Source: an uncultured Sphaerochaeta sp. (GTDB taxonomy: Bacteria; Spirochaetota; Spirochaetia; Sphaerochaetales; Sphaerochaetaceae). From it: a stretch of 64,000 bases of DNA. This document shows positions 51,221 to 60,802 of this stretch, one piece after another; within the stretch, counting starts at the first letter, position 1; every line of letters begins with the position of its first letter. The stretch spans positions 1,612,001 to 1,676,000 of the forward strand of contig NZ_OY781939.1 of NCBI RefSeq assembly GCF_963677315.1, read 5' to 3'. A program made the position numbers and the translations under genes. The notes beneath the pieces are model-generated. The model did no database searches. It saw only the letters and a program-made list of their open reading frames with translations, and was not told the DNA's origin.

Positions 51221-53009
51221 GACTCCTCTCTTTTAACTCAAGCCATCCACAATAACTATACGGTTTACCGAAATAAAGGATAGGTTGTTTTTTGCGTCCA
51301 TCTCTTTGGGAGTCATCTTCTTCATTAGTTGACTGTTCCCATTTTCCTTTTTTCAAAAAAGCGTAAAGTCTTTTCATTGCCAAGTGACGCTTCTGATCAA
51401 GATATCTCATTTGCTTAATTGAATATGGATTCTTAGTTAGCTCCTTAAACCCATTCGCCCAGCAAAGGTCATTGTCTGGGCGAGGATTATATATGGCTAT
51501 ACGCCCAACAGACATTCCTATCATTCGGTGTAGTACTGAATTATTAATTCTGCGAATATTATTTGGGCCTTTTGCTTCTTTGATAATCTTGCGTACTTGT
51601 TGCACAATCTTTTCTTGTTTCGCAACTTCTTTCTCAATTGACCGGGCCCTAACTCTGATTTCTCCTCTAAAGCCGACTTGGTACCCCACAAACGAGATCC
51701 AAGGAACATTTCCTTCCTCTGCCTTACCCCACATATATGGTTTTTTAGACTTCGTGGCATAAAACTTTTTTGAATATGAATCGACATTCTTTGGAGGATG
51801 TATAAATAATCGTTGTTGTAATACAAGATCTTGGTACTCTCTAAATACCCTTTCAAGTTTTACTCTATCCGTGTGAAGCATAAGCATGTCATCACAGTAG
51901 CGCATATACAAGAGATCTGGGTCATTTTGCTGCATCAATACAGTATCTACTTTATTTAAAATGAGATTTGCAATAAACCCTGAAAGAGCTCCTCCTTGAG
52001 GGATTCCAATACCCTCCTCAGGATATTTTCCATACATGCTCTTCAATTCGTTATCAGTAACCCATTCAAATGCGTCCCCATGACGAAGACCATGTGCATT
52101 TAAGTAATCCTCACTATCATTCAGAGGTTTCACCGTTTTCCTGAAATCATACGACTTAAGATATGCATAAAATAGTTTCTGTATAACAGGGACATCGTTA
52201 GGCGCTACGGTACACGAAGGAGATACAAGTGCAGACTCAAGTTCTTGAATTATGATTTTATGATTGATCAAGTCAAAGAATTTTTTCAAATCGCACTCAG
52301 CCACAAAGATTTGCTCTCCCTCGTGCTTCTTTTTGTACGCTAAAATTTCTGGTATCGTCTCGTGATGATTAGGTATTGACCCATCCTGTCTTCTACATCT
52401 AAACGCAAACGAGCACGGTTGAAATAATGCATCTAGCCCTTTTGTTAGTTTAGCACAGGTGAGTTGAAGAATAATCCCATCAGCAAGTCGAAATACGCAA
52501 ATCGGACGAAGAGTTTTCTTCCCTTTAGGTTTGGTGGGATCTTTCACCTCGGGGATGATTTCTGAAATCTTCAAATCATATGTATTTTGAGACACTCTTT
52601 TTTCAAGATTATCCAGAAATTGATCTAACTTCTTTAGGTACTGAGGGGTAACGGAAAGCTTTCTATCTCTCTTTATTGTCATAGAGATGCGTTGATAATT
52701 CTTCCTCACAGTTGAAATAGGAACAAAACCAGGATTAAGATTTCCCTCACTATATTTAAGATCGTCTTTAACAAATCGATTCTTTTGGCCGAGCGTAACC
52801 CACCTTCTCCTAGGAGGCATTATTCTTTTAAGAACTATATCTGTTACATTATCGGGTGTCACCTCAGATTTTGAATTTGCTTCGTTATTTCGCGATATCT
52901 TATTGCAGTATCGTTGCACAACAAGACAATCGTTAGTTCTGGTAGCTAACGTTACACGCTTATAAATGAGTTTTTTAATTGCCAGATTTCGATCTATATA
53001 ACTGTTCAT
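51210..53009 (-). CDS. Reverse transcriptase (non-intron, defence-type candidate)
   Basis: 599 residues from the ATG at 53009 (a frame to 53087 exists). RT blocks: 'LRPICVFRLADGIILQLTCA', block A 'VAECDLKKFFDLINHKII' (catalytic Asp about 240), block B 'GIPQGGALSGFIANL' (about 335-349), block C 'YMRYCDDMLML' (YCDD about 371-374), block D/E 'ISFVGYQVGFRGEIRV'. No HNH or maturase-type domain is visible, so not a group II intron protein. A C-terminal tail ('CWANGFKELTKN...YSYCGWLELKE') is unexplained. Companion of an adjacent primase-like gene, so retron or UG/DRT-like defence function is inferred. Confidence 0.82.
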   Translation of the reverse strand: MNSYIDRNLAIKKLIYKRVTLATRTNDCLVVQRYCNKISRNNEANSKSEVTPDNVTDIVLKRIMPPRRRWVTLGQKNRFVKDDLKYSEGNLNPGFVPISTVRKNYQRISMTIKRDRKLSVTPQYLKKLDQFLDNLEKRVSQNTYDLKISEIIPEVKDPTKPKGKKTLRPICVFRLADGIILQLTCAKLTKGLDALFQPCSFAFRCRRQDGSIPNHHETIPEILAYKKKHEGEQIFVAECDLKKFFDLINHKIIIQELESALVSPSCTVAPNDVPVIQKLFYAYLKSYDFRKTVKPLNDSEDYLNAHGLRHGDAFEWVTDNELKSMYGKYPEEGIGIPQGGALSGFIANLILNKVDTVLMQQNDPDLLYMRYCDDMLMLHTDRVKLERVFREYQDLVLQQRLFIHPPKNVDSYSKKFYATKSKKPYMWGKAEEGNVPWISFVGYQVGFRGEIRVRARSIEKEVAKQEKIVQQVRKIIKEAKGPNNIRRINNSVLHRMIGMSVGRIAIYNPRPDNDLCWANGFKELTKNPYSIKQMRYLDQKRHLAMKRLYAFLKKGKWEQSTNEEDDSQRDGRKKQPILYFGKPYSYCGWLELKERSHEE

Positions 53010-53142
53010 TATAAAACTCGGAGGAAGCTGTAGATGTAACATAAGGATGACGATAAAGATATAGTCACCAAGCGTGTGACTCCACACAGCTAATACTCGA
53101 CCCGCCAGTACTCCTTATGAAATTCATACCAGCTATCCTTCT

Positions 53143-54213
53143 CTACAGGCTCCTCCGATTTATTCCCCAATTTTTTTGAGAGGCCATCCAAATAATAGAC
53201 CCCATTCCAACCGTCTCCTGATTATCTTCATTTGCTTCACTTAACGCATAACATTCAGCCAACTTGGTTTTACTTTGACTTTCGGAATGTCCTTCCCCAT
53301 CAAGACGGCACAGTTTAAGAAAATATTCTTCACCAATCGAATAGGAGAACGTATTTGCAATTCCCATCCCAACTTTGAACCACTCTGACCAACTCGATGT
53401 GATTGAAATATTTCGTTTTGTTAGATATTTGATAATAGACTTCATCTGCCTCCGATTCCAAGGATTAGAGGGCCGTTGAATTTTTCGTAGCTCTTTCCAG
53501 GATGGTACAATTTGCGTCTGTGACGCATTTTTTCGTACGCGAGACTGCTTTTCTGCTGTAAGTTCTACGACAAAAGGGACAACCTCATCCTTGATTACAA
53601 TGTCAGGATCAAATGAGTCAAAACAAAATCTGGATATATCCACCCCAGTCTCATCGATAGAATCTAACGAGTGTTCGCTTTTAAGATGCTGTACAAATAG
53701 AGTGAACGCATGACCATGCTGAATATTTTTCTCTTCACTATTCATATTCAGCAGAGAGCCCAGGTATTGAAATGGAACTATGGCTTTAATACCCCTTCCG
53801 CTAGGCGACATCCAATAAGCAAAGATATGTGGACATCGGCCCAGTTCTTTATAATACTTAGAGAAATCTTCGTCTTCAAGGTCATCGAAATCCAGAATTG
53901 ATTGATATTGATATTCGGCACATCCAGACTTTTTTCGTTCAGAAAAACATCCTGCAAAGGTAAAACCAGGTAATCCTCCTTTTATTTGTCCGTACTCTTC
54001 TTCTTTAGGATTAAGACTCCTCATTCTTACAATCTTGTTCTTTGAAATACTTCCTGTCCGGACTTGTTCAAGTGCGTCACTCATCTTACAAAAAGAGGTT
54101 GCTTTATTTTTTACCGATATTTGATAGGTAACCATTCGATCAAGCATATCCTCTTTGCAAATTGGCTGAGGGGAGATTTGATTTACAAGTAATTGAATAT
54201 CATTCATAATCAA
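53143..54213 (-). CDS. VirE_N/BT4734-like primase-type protein with PriCT domain
   Basis: 356 residues. The N-terminal part has 'LPGFTFAGCF', then 'ILDFDDLEDEDF' (acidic D109-x-D111, catalytic-like) and 'SPSGRGIKAIVP' (136-147), the hallmark of archaeo-eukaryotic primase-fold VirE_N/BT4734 domains. The C-terminal part 'WFKVGMGIANTF...GEEYFLKLCRLDGEG' is a PriCT-type helical domain. First gene of the RT operon. A seven-T run at 53171-53177 may hide a frame change: with one more base the protein would continue 'KSEEPVEKDSWYEFHKEYW' to 53090. Confidence 0.78.
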   Translation of the reverse strand: MIMNDIQLLVNQISPQPICKEDMLDRMVTYQISVKNKATSFCKMSDALEQVRTGSISKNKIVRMRSLNPKEEEYGQIKGGLPGFTFAGCFSERKKSGCAEYQYQSILDFDDLEDEDFSKYYKELGRCPHIFAYWMSPSGRGIKAIVPFQYLGSLLNMNSEEKNIQHGHAFTLFVQHLKSEHSLDSIDETGVDISRFCFDSFDPDIVIKDEVVPFVVELTAEKQSRVRKNASQTQIVPSWKELRKIQRPSNPWNRRQMKSIIKYLTKRNISITSSWSEWFKVGMGIANTFSYSIGEEYFLKLCRLDGEGHSESQSKTKLAECYALSEANEDNQETVGMGSIIWMASQKNWGINRRSL

Positions 54214-54368
54214 TATGCAGAAGATTTACGGCAAATTTCAACCTTTGAGAGTTCGATCCAGCTACCAAACATGTGGTCATCTTCCTTATTCACAAAATCG
54301 TAAGCATCGGCTCGGCGGTCCTATGAAATAAATACAACCTTCTGCACAATGCTGGGCAAAAAGAAACG
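54214..54368. other. Intergenic stretch upstream of the primase-like gene
   Basis: About 155 bp of mixed sequence between divergent genes. It must hold the promoter of the RT operon and might contain an RT-associated RNA, but I see no strong fold by eye. Confidence 0.3.
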
Positions 54369-54725
54369 ATGAACGACAGACGCAACCAATGCTACAAGAT
54401 CAATGTTTCCGGGAGGAACCCTTCCCCAAAGAAGCCACAGAACTATGTATACAACATCCAAGGATATACTAGGGAGAAGACCGAAGAAGGGTTCTCCGAG
54501 GTGAAAAGCTCATTATATTCCGAGCGCCCAGCACCGACATTCACCCAAGAGCCACTCGGCCCGGCCAATAAAGGGCAGATCACATTCTCCTTTGCCAACA
54601 TGGTAATGGTGACCATGCATGCGGCTTTTCGGGCAGGGAGTTTCACTCCGTTATATATATGGCGTCGAACTGGCGCTCTGGAAAATGTGACAATTCTTCC
54701 TGGTACCGATAATACCGATAAGTAA
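54369..54725 (+). CDS. Hypothetical short ORF, probably a gene fragment
   Basis: 118 residues; the last 16 are read from the dispersed repeat and the IS66 end, so the natural C-terminus is gone. 'YNIQGYTREKTEEGFSEVKS' and 'ITFSFANMVMVTMHAAFRAG' match nothing I know. Weak ribosome site. Possibly a truncated gene cut by the repeat. Confidence 0.35.
   Translation: MNDRRNQCYKINVSGRNPSPKKPQNYVYNIQGYTREKTEEGFSEVKSSLYSERPAPTFTQEPLGPANKGQITFSFANMVMVTMHAAFRAGSFTPLYIWRRTGALENVTILPGTDNTDK
54679..54721 (+). repeat. Dispersed repeat, copy 4, hit by IS66 copy B
   Basis: GGAAAATGTGACAATTC / TTCCTGGTACCGATAATA followed by ACCGATAA. IS copy B landed just after this repeat's 3' end, so its target duplicate ACCGATAA repeats the repeat's own terminal sequence. 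Confidence 0.82.
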
Positions 54726-54792
54726 GCGCACTATAAATCACTATTCAAATCCTGTCTGAAAACCAATAACCTCTCATCTATGGAGGCGAACA

Positions 54793-55143
54793 ATGGATAT
54801 CAATCTTGAGGATTATGATTTTTACATCAAGCCAGGGGTAACGGATATGAGGAAAGGATCCCCCAGCCTGGCATACATCGTTCAGAACGAGATGAGACTC
54901 GAGCCCTTTTCCAAGTCGGTGTTCTTGTTTTGCGGCGGAACCAGGAGAACGATAAAGGCAATTGTCTGGGACCGCAACGGCTGGGTCGAGATCATCAAGC
55001 GGCTTGAATGTGGCTCATCGTTCAGATGGCCCAACACCGAGGAAGAGGCGCTCCAGGTGGAAATTCCAGACCTGCTCCTGTTGCTGAAAGGCTATGATGT
55101 CTGGAGAAGGTTTCCCGTTCTCAATCCAAGATATGTAGGCTAA
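54793..55143 (+). CDS. tnpB: IS66 TnpB (Orf2), copy B
   Basis: 116 residues, identical to copy A's TnpB, GGAGG ribosome site. Accessory transposition protein. Confidence 0.92.
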   Translation: MDINLEDYDFYIKPGVTDMRKGSPSLAYIVQNEMRLEPFSKSVFLFCGGTRRTIKAIVWDRNGWVEIIKRLECGSSFRWPNTEEEALQVEIPDLLLLLKGYDVWRRFPVLNPRYVG

Positions 55144-55215
55144 AATGATGTCCTGAAATACCTTATTTATGCCAAATCTATTGAGCAAACCTTCGTTTTC
55201 TGCTATCATTCATCC

Positions 55216-56874
55216 ATGGACGATATGAAGATCACGAAGGAAAACCTAGCCCGGATGTCACGTGAGGACCTTGCTGCATTGGCTCTCAACCTTTCTTCGA
55301 TCGTTCAGAAAAAGGATGAGGAAATCGCTAATCTCAGGGAGCTGTACAAGCTCAGGACAGCAGAGCGATACCTCCCCTCATCCGAACAGATCGGCTGGTT
55401 GTTCCAGGAACTTGAGATCCTGGATGCAGTGCTTTCGGAAATTCCCGGGAAAGAGGAAGCCACCGAGGTTGCGGCACACAGCCGGAAGAAGCGCCCAAGG
55501 GTCAATGCCTGCACAGCACCTGCCGGAACCCCTGTATGCGATGTATTCCATACCGAGGGATGTGACGATGTGATCACCGGCAATGACGGTATTTCCTACA
55601 AGCGGGTCGAGGACAAGGTGATCAGCAAGATTGCCGTCGTTCCCCGCAAGATCGTGGTCGAGCGCCATCACTATCCCCAGTACCGCACACTTGATGTGGA
55701 AGCGGACAGGGACAACAACAAGAGGATCCTCTTTCCTTCCAAAACATCGACGCTAGGGGCATCCCCCAGCCTGGTGGCGGGTGTGGTGGTCAGCAAGTTT
55801 GACGACCACCTTCCCCTGTACCGGCAGGAGGAAATCTTCCGCAGGGATGGCTACTTCCTCCCAAGGCAGAAGCTGGCCTCCTGGGTGATAACCTACTACG
55901 AGGAGTTGCTTCCCTTTGTGGAGTACCTCAAGAAGCGGGTCTACCGTTCGGCATTCATAAGCAAGGACGAGACCAGGGTCTCGGTGCTGAATGTGAAGGG
56001 CCCTTCGGGCAAGGTTTCGAAGAACGGGTTCATGTACATAACCATAGGCGACACCTACGACGTGCAGACGCGCAAGACCCAGAGTCTCGTGCTGCTGGAC
56101 TACATCCAGGGCCGTTCACGTGAGGTATTGTTCGAGGATATGACCAAGCATGGCTACACATCCCACCTGATGACCGATGGGCTCAAGGGATATCTCACCT
56201 ATGACAAGCATTGCGTCTGCTGGGTCCATGCAGTACGACAGCTGAAGAAGATCCTCAAGCTCAACAAGCATGACATGCATGCACTGGAGATTGTCAAGGA
56301 AGTGGCCAAGCTCTATGACATCGATGAGCAGTACAGGAAGATGCTCCGTTGCGGGGAAATCTCAACAGAGCAGTTCCTTGCCGCCAGAAAGCAGGAATCC
56401 GAAGAGGTCATCGACAATGTGTATGCCATGGCCGAGGACACCCGCAGGCAGTACTCCCCGAAAGGGGCGATGGGAAAGGCCCTTGACTACCTGTACACCT
56501 ACAAGCCGTACATGAGGACCTACCTGGATGTTGTCGAGGCGACCCCTTCGAACAATTCGTGCGAATTGGTGGCCAAAGCATTTGCGACAGGTCGCAAAAA
56601 TTGGCTTTTTTCCCAATCCGTCGATGGAGCAGATGCCTCAGCCTTCTTCTACTCAATGATAGAGACGGCCAAACGATCTTCCCTCAATCCAATGGATTAT
56701 GTGGAGGCCCTCTGTACCTTCGGTCCCGGCTGCAGCACCGACGAGCAGCGTGAGGCCCTGCTGCCGTGGAACATTGATCTCTCAATACTGGATGAGCTGA
56801 GAAACAGGCGTTTGAATGCTAAACCTGATCCACAGAGAACCACGGTATACAACTTCGTTGGCGCCACTAGATAG
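55216..56874 (+). CDS. tnpC: IS66 transposase TnpC, copy B
   Basis: 552 residues, identical to copy A, with complete DDE motifs. Full-length and probably functional. Confidence 0.93.
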   Translation: MDDMKITKENLARMSREDLAALALNLSSIVQKKDEEIANLRELYKLRTAERYLPSSEQIGWLFQELEILDAVLSEIPGKEEATEVAAHSRKKRPRVNACTAPAGTPVCDVFHTEGCDDVITGNDGISYKRVEDKVISKIAVVPRKIVVERHHYPQYRTLDVEADRDNNKRILFPSKTSTLGASPSLVAGVVVSKFDDHLPLYRQEEIFRRDGYFLPRQKLASWVITYYEELLPFVEYLKKRVYRSAFISKDETRVSVLNVKGPSGKVSKNGFMYITIGDTYDVQTRKTQSLVLLDYIQGRSREVLFEDMTKHGYTSHLMTDGLKGYLTYDKHCVCWVHAVRQLKKILKLNKHDMHALEIVKEVAKLYDIDEQYRKMLRCGEISTEQFLAARKQESEEVIDNVYAMAEDTRRQYSPKGAMGKALDYLYTYKPYMRTYLDVVEATPSNNSCELVAKAFATGRKNWLFSQSVDGADASAFFYSMIETAKRSSLNPMDYVEALCTFGPGCSTDEQREALLPWNIDLSILDELRNRRLNAKPDPQRTTVYNFVGATR

Positions 56875-57205
56875 AGCTCTCAATCCGTATGCCTTGAAGC
56901 AATTCCAGGAAATTGCCTGACAGGCTTACCTCGATTTTCGCACCAAAGACATGCACTACCAACTTCTGGTCCCCAGCCGGTTGTTTATCCAATGGCTTAC
57001 CCAAACCGACGAAGGGAATGATAGGCTTGGGGTCGTAGTCTTCCTCATAATACCCATATGTATGCATCCACTTGTAGAAGGTGCTTCTTCCTATTCCTGC
57101 GGTTTGAGCGTATGACAAGAAGGATCCTTTTCCTTCTTCTCTGACGGCTTTTGCCCGCTCCAGGTGAGCAAGCTTCTCTTTCCTTGTATAGGTGTGATAG
57201 TGCAT
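56867..57205 (-). CDS. tnpA: IS66 TnpA-like (Orf1), copy B, opposite strand
   Basis: 112 residues, identical to copy A's Orf1, convergent with tnpC and overlapping it by 8 bases. Confidence 0.82.
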   Translation of the reverse strand: MHYHTYTRKEKLAHLERAKAVREEGKGSFLSYAQTAGIGRSTFYKWMHTYGYYEEDYDPKPIIPFVGLGKPLDKQPAGDQKLVVHVFGAKIEVSLSGNFLELLQGIRIESSI

Positions 57206-57346
57206 CGATTACTTCTCCTTTCCTTGATTGATGATTGTGTTCATTCTATTGAAGGAGATTCGGTTGATTAAGAGCGATTTATAGTGCGCTTACACCGATA
57301 ATAATGCCGATAACAACAGAAATCTCATCCAAAGAAATTAAATTCT

Positions 57347-59881
57347 CTATTTTATATAACGTGCTGAACGCCTCTGTTGCCCATCAATATGAATAATTAC
57401 CAAGAAATCATCTCCAGTATTTATTCGTTTTGGAACTTCCTCTAGAAACCAATCTGTACGAAAAAAAAGCTCCTCATCCGTATCAAGCAACATAAAACCA
57501 GAAGTATTATCAAGCATTCTGTTAACTTGTGCATGTTGATAAGCTTTATCTTTACCAGATAATTCCAACCACTTTCTTACTACTGTACCTACTTCTGTTT
57601 TCCTATTTGAAGATGCGGCATATGATATAAGGAGATTAACAATTCCTGAACATTTTTTAAGAAGAGTTTTCATTGCTCTAGATCTATTTAATTGTGGTAC
57701 ACGCTTATTCAGCTCCAGTAGATTGTCCAAATGCATAATTGCATCTTGAATGTTATCGGCCCCTCTTAAAACATGTTCATCCGCTTTTCTATATTCAATC
57801 TGCATCAAAAGATATTCAATAAGCATTGTCTGTTTTGAATTAAGCAAGGTTGTTCTAAGCTTACTAATTATTGGAATGATCTCATCATAAAGCCCTGCAA
57901 ATAATAACATTCTAGCTACTTCAAAGTTTGGATCAAATGCATTAGGGTCCAATTCGACAGCCTTTCTAAAATATTCGAGTGCAGCTTTCGAGTTTCCTAA
58001 TTCTTTTTGTGTAAAACAGCCTAAGTGATAATAGAGATGCGATTGTTCAGGGGCTAAATTTATTGCTGTCTTATATTCAATTTCTGCTTCAGAACTTGAA
58101 GCTTGAAGGGATTTAATATATGCATTAATTCTATGCACTTCAAAATATCCAGGACTTAAAACTAATGCATTTTCGATGATACTATTTGCCTTATCAATAT
58201 CTCTTAAATGCGTTGACTTGAGCGCTTGTTTCAACTGACTAGCAATCGCGTTATCATGCTCGTCTCGTAAAATGATTGTCTCTCGCATATAGTGATTCTT
58301 TATACAATTATCACAATCGTTTTTTGAATTCATTTGATTAATACGACTTTTATAAGTTCGTGATTCCGAACTCAGAACCGGGTGCGCTTTTAGGAGGAAC
58401 TTCCTAGCAAACTCGGTAATTCCATAAAGAGTCTCGCCATTATGATTATTCATTATAACCATATTTGTAGCTATTAATTGTTGTATTGATGAACTTAAAA
58501 TTTCTGGTTCTAATTTTGAAATATAGGCAATCTCTGCTAGATTCAACTCTCTATTTGAACTAAGACATGTATTGATTACAACTCTAGAATCATTTGATAA
58601 ATATTCATATACATTAGACATACAGAAATCAAGAAAAATTTTGGGGTTTGCTAATATATTTTCAGGACTTTTCCCTGCACCCACAGCAGCAACAAACCAT
58701 TTAATATACCCTGGATTTGAATTCATCTTTCTACAGTAACCACTTAGTGTTGCATGGTTCTCTTGGTATATTAATTTAAGCCCTCTATTTTTTGCATAGA
58801 TTCTTAAAAGTTGTACAGAGTCATGAATATTCAATGGTTGTATAAAAATTGGGTATTCAAATCTACCCAATCCAATTCTTGATGTAATTAATACTTTACT
58901 TCCTACGGGTAATTGCTGTAAGAAATTTGTAATGTTCGTATCAATTATTGTCTCAAGGTTGTCAATGACCAATAATATTTTAAAATATGATAAATACTCA
59001 AGAATATTTTTAATGGGATTGTCCGCTTGGTAAGCTAACGAATCAGAAATCGACTTAAACATTTCCAAAGAAGTCCTAATAGCTCCATCAATCTCGTGTA
59101 ATTCGTATAAATTTAATTGAGTAGTTTTTGATGATGTCCATATTACAGCATCAAATGGCCTAGAGGGATCATCGACAAGTTTATAAGCAACTTTTAAGGC
59201 TAAAGCAGTTTTTCCAATACCTCCATCACCAAGTATCGAAATCACAGGGAAAGATCCTTTACAAAGACTTACTATTTGTTCTACTAAATCAGACCTACCA
59301 ATATAACCAGTATCATCAAAATCGGGTAATGGTAAATTATTCTGAATTGAATTTTCTACTACTTCAAATTCAGGTAAAGTATAGTTTAACGAAACTCCAG
59401 GATCTTTTTGTATAGCCGACGACACCTCCCAAAGTTCAGAAAAACTTTTATGTTTCTTGTCAATTCTAAAAATATAGTTACATAAGTTTTTTAAGTCTTC
59501 TAAATCAGAATATTCTAGTGGTCTTGAATGCATTATTCTATTTCTGATTGGAGTGATATCTACTATCCTTTTTATTAATTCCTTATCATTAAAAATTTCT
59601 CTATATGGAGTTTGCAGATAGTTAGCATTGCGGGAAAGAATTTCTACAGACTCTTGATAATCTAAATAATCAAGCAAACTCTTACCGTCATATTCATCAA
59701 AATTGTTTTCACAATTTTCGAACCGCTTTCTTGCTTTTTCATAAATACCCATTGGAATAATTTCTTTTCCATTTATAGTAGTACCATTTATACCATCCAT
59801 GAAGTATTGTATTAATGTACGCAAATCATTTTCTAATGATGTAATAAGAGCAAACATTGTTAAACGTGTGATATTAGCCAT
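57347..59881 (-). CDS. STAND NTPase: HEPN - NB-ARC - TPR
   Basis: 844 residues. N-terminal helical HEPN/Swt1-like domain with Rx4H motif 'RNRIMHSRPLEYSDLEDL' (RNRIMH 113-118). NB-ARC ATPase: Walker A 'GDGGIGKTALALKVA' (218-232), Walker B 'KILLVIDNLE' (301-310), sensor 'VLITSRIGLGRFEYP'. A winged helix and long helical sensor follow, with TPR units ('HLGCFTQKELGNSKAALEYF', 'RKAVELDPNAFDP'). C-terminal 'TDWFLEEVPKRIN...VIIHIDGQQRR' is unexplained. The architecture (RNase effector, switch, repeat sensor) is that of prokaryotic NLR-like antiphage proteins. Lies between IS66 copies B and C; target ligand unknown. Confidence 0.83.
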   Translation of the reverse strand: MANITRLTMFALITSLENDLRTLIQYFMDGINGTTINGKEIIPMGIYEKARKRFENCENNFDEYDGKSLLDYLDYQESVEILSRNANYLQTPYREIFNDKELIKRIVDITPIRNRIMHSRPLEYSDLEDLKNLCNYIFRIDKKHKSFSELWEVSSAIQKDPGVSLNYTLPEFEVVENSIQNNLPLPDFDDTGYIGRSDLVEQIVSLCKGSFPVISILGDGGIGKTALALKVAYKLVDDPSRPFDAVIWTSSKTTQLNLYELHEIDGAIRTSLEMFKSISDSLAYQADNPIKNILEYLSYFKILLVIDNLETIIDTNITNFLQQLPVGSKVLITSRIGLGRFEYPIFIQPLNIHDSVQLLRIYAKNRGLKLIYQENHATLSGYCRKMNSNPGYIKWFVAAVGAGKSPENILANPKIFLDFCMSNVYEYLSNDSRVVINTCLSSNRELNLAEIAYISKLEPEILSSSIQQLIATNMVIMNNHNGETLYGITEFARKFLLKAHPVLSSESRTYKSRINQMNSKNDCDNCIKNHYMRETIILRDEHDNAIASQLKQALKSTHLRDIDKANSIIENALVLSPGYFEVHRINAYIKSLQASSSEAEIEYKTAINLAPEQSHLYYHLGCFTQKELGNSKAALEYFRKAVELDPNAFDPNFEVARMLLFAGLYDEIIPIISKLRTTLLNSKQTMLIEYLLMQIEYRKADEHVLRGADNIQDAIMHLDNLLELNKRVPQLNRSRAMKTLLKKCSGIVNLLISYAASSNRKTEVGTVVRKWLELSGKDKAYQHAQVNRMLDNTSGFMLLDTDEELFFRTDWFLEEVPKRINTGDDFLVIIHIDGQQRRSARYIK

Positions 59882-60090
59882 AACGTCTCAGCCTCCTTAA
59901 GCATTAAGGGGAAATCTATTCTGTAAAAAATGCAGGATTATATTACCACATATATCTTTGCTATAGTTGCTTAATTAAAATATCGATATTATATCGCAAG
60001 AATAGTCTTAATTTTCTAATTTTATTCAAGTTATAAATTAAACGCATTGTATAAAGATTTAAAATCCTATGTTGAATTTTTGCTCTATTG
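59882..60090. other. AT-rich upstream region of the STAND gene
   Basis: About 200 AT-rich bases upstream of the STAND start, probably its promoter. No other feature. Confidence 0.4.
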
Positions 60091-60375
60091 GTCTGAGTAC
60101 AATTTAGTTTACAAATATGTAGATAGTCTTCTTCTGGAGACAGAAGATGGTCCCATGAGAGACATTATACCCAATGGTACAGTAGAAACTCTTTCAGTGA
60201 TTCTATTATCAATATTGATTAGCGTGATGGTCTGCATATGGTTTAGTAGACACTTTCTGAGTGGTGGCCATCTGGAGACAGGAGGAGGCTCCATGGGGAA
60301 CAGAAGGTATACACTTGAACAGAAAATCAGATTTCTTGACACGTATGAAAAAATGGGATCAGTTGCTGGAGCAGC
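60091..60375 (+). mobile_element. Relics of the left end of an HTH-transposase IS
   Basis: 60091-60163 resembles 63458-63528 ('TGGTCTGAGTACAATTTAG', then the TCTGGAGACAGAAG segment), and 60231-60260 repeats 'TCTGCATATGGTTTAGTAG'. These are pieces of the leader of the element whose first gene starts at 63523. Confidence 0.6.
60292..60375 (+). pseudogene. Transposase OrfA fragment cut by IS66 copy C
   Basis: 28 codons 'MGNRRYTLEQKIRFLDTYEK' ... 'GSVAGAA', matching the start of the gene at 63523 ('MDYKRYTLEEKIKFLDALEK'). The reading frame ends at the left boundary of IS copy C. Confidence 0.82.
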
Positions 60376-60463
60376 GTAAGCGCACTATAAATCGCTCTTA
60401 ATCAACCGAATCTCCTTCAATAGAATGAACACAATCATCAATCAAGGAAAGGAGAAGTAATCG

Positions 60464-60802
60464 ATGCACTATCACACCTATACAAGGAAAGAGAAGCTTG
60501 CTCACCTGGAGCGGGCAAAAGCCGTCAGAGAAGAAGGAAAAGGATCCTTCTTGTCATACGCTCAAACCGCAGGAATAGGAAGAAGCACCTTCTACAAGTG
60601 GATGCATACATATGGGTATTATGAGGAAGACTACGACCCCAAGCCTATCATTCCCTTCGTCGGTTTGGGTAAGCCATTGGATAAACAACCGGCTGGGGAC
60701 CAGAAGTTGGTAGTGCATGTCTTTGGTGCGAAAATCGAGGTAAGCCTGTCAGGCAATTTCCTGGAATTGCTTCAAGGCATACGGATTGAGAGCTCTATCT
60801 AG
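60464..60802 (+). CDS. tnpA: IS66 TnpA-like (Orf1), copy C
   Basis: 112 residues, identical to copies A and B; convergent with tnpC, 8-base overlap. Confidence 0.82.
   Translation: MHYHTYTRKEKLAHLERAKAVREEGKGSFLSYAQTAGIGRSTFYKWMHTYGYYEEDYDPKPIIPFVGLGKPLDKQPAGDQKLVVHVFGAKIEVSLSGNFLELLQGIRIESSI

Larger units (their letters stand above)
54722..57293 (+). mobile_element. IS66-family element, copy B
   Basis: Same 2,572-bp length and orientation as copy A, bounded by the same inverted ends, with a perfect 8-bp target duplication ACCGATAA (54714-54721 and 57294-57301). The translated products are identical to copy A, so copies spread recently. Confidence 0.92.

Noticed and set aside
51210..53009. 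Group II intron-encoded protein
   Set aside because: No HNH or maturase-like tail, no intron boundary sequence, and it is embedded in an operon with primase-like and membrane genes.
60047..60379. 110-residue ORF as a real gene
   Set aside because: It is a run through IS leader relics into IS66 copy C; only the last 28 codons correspond to a transposase start.
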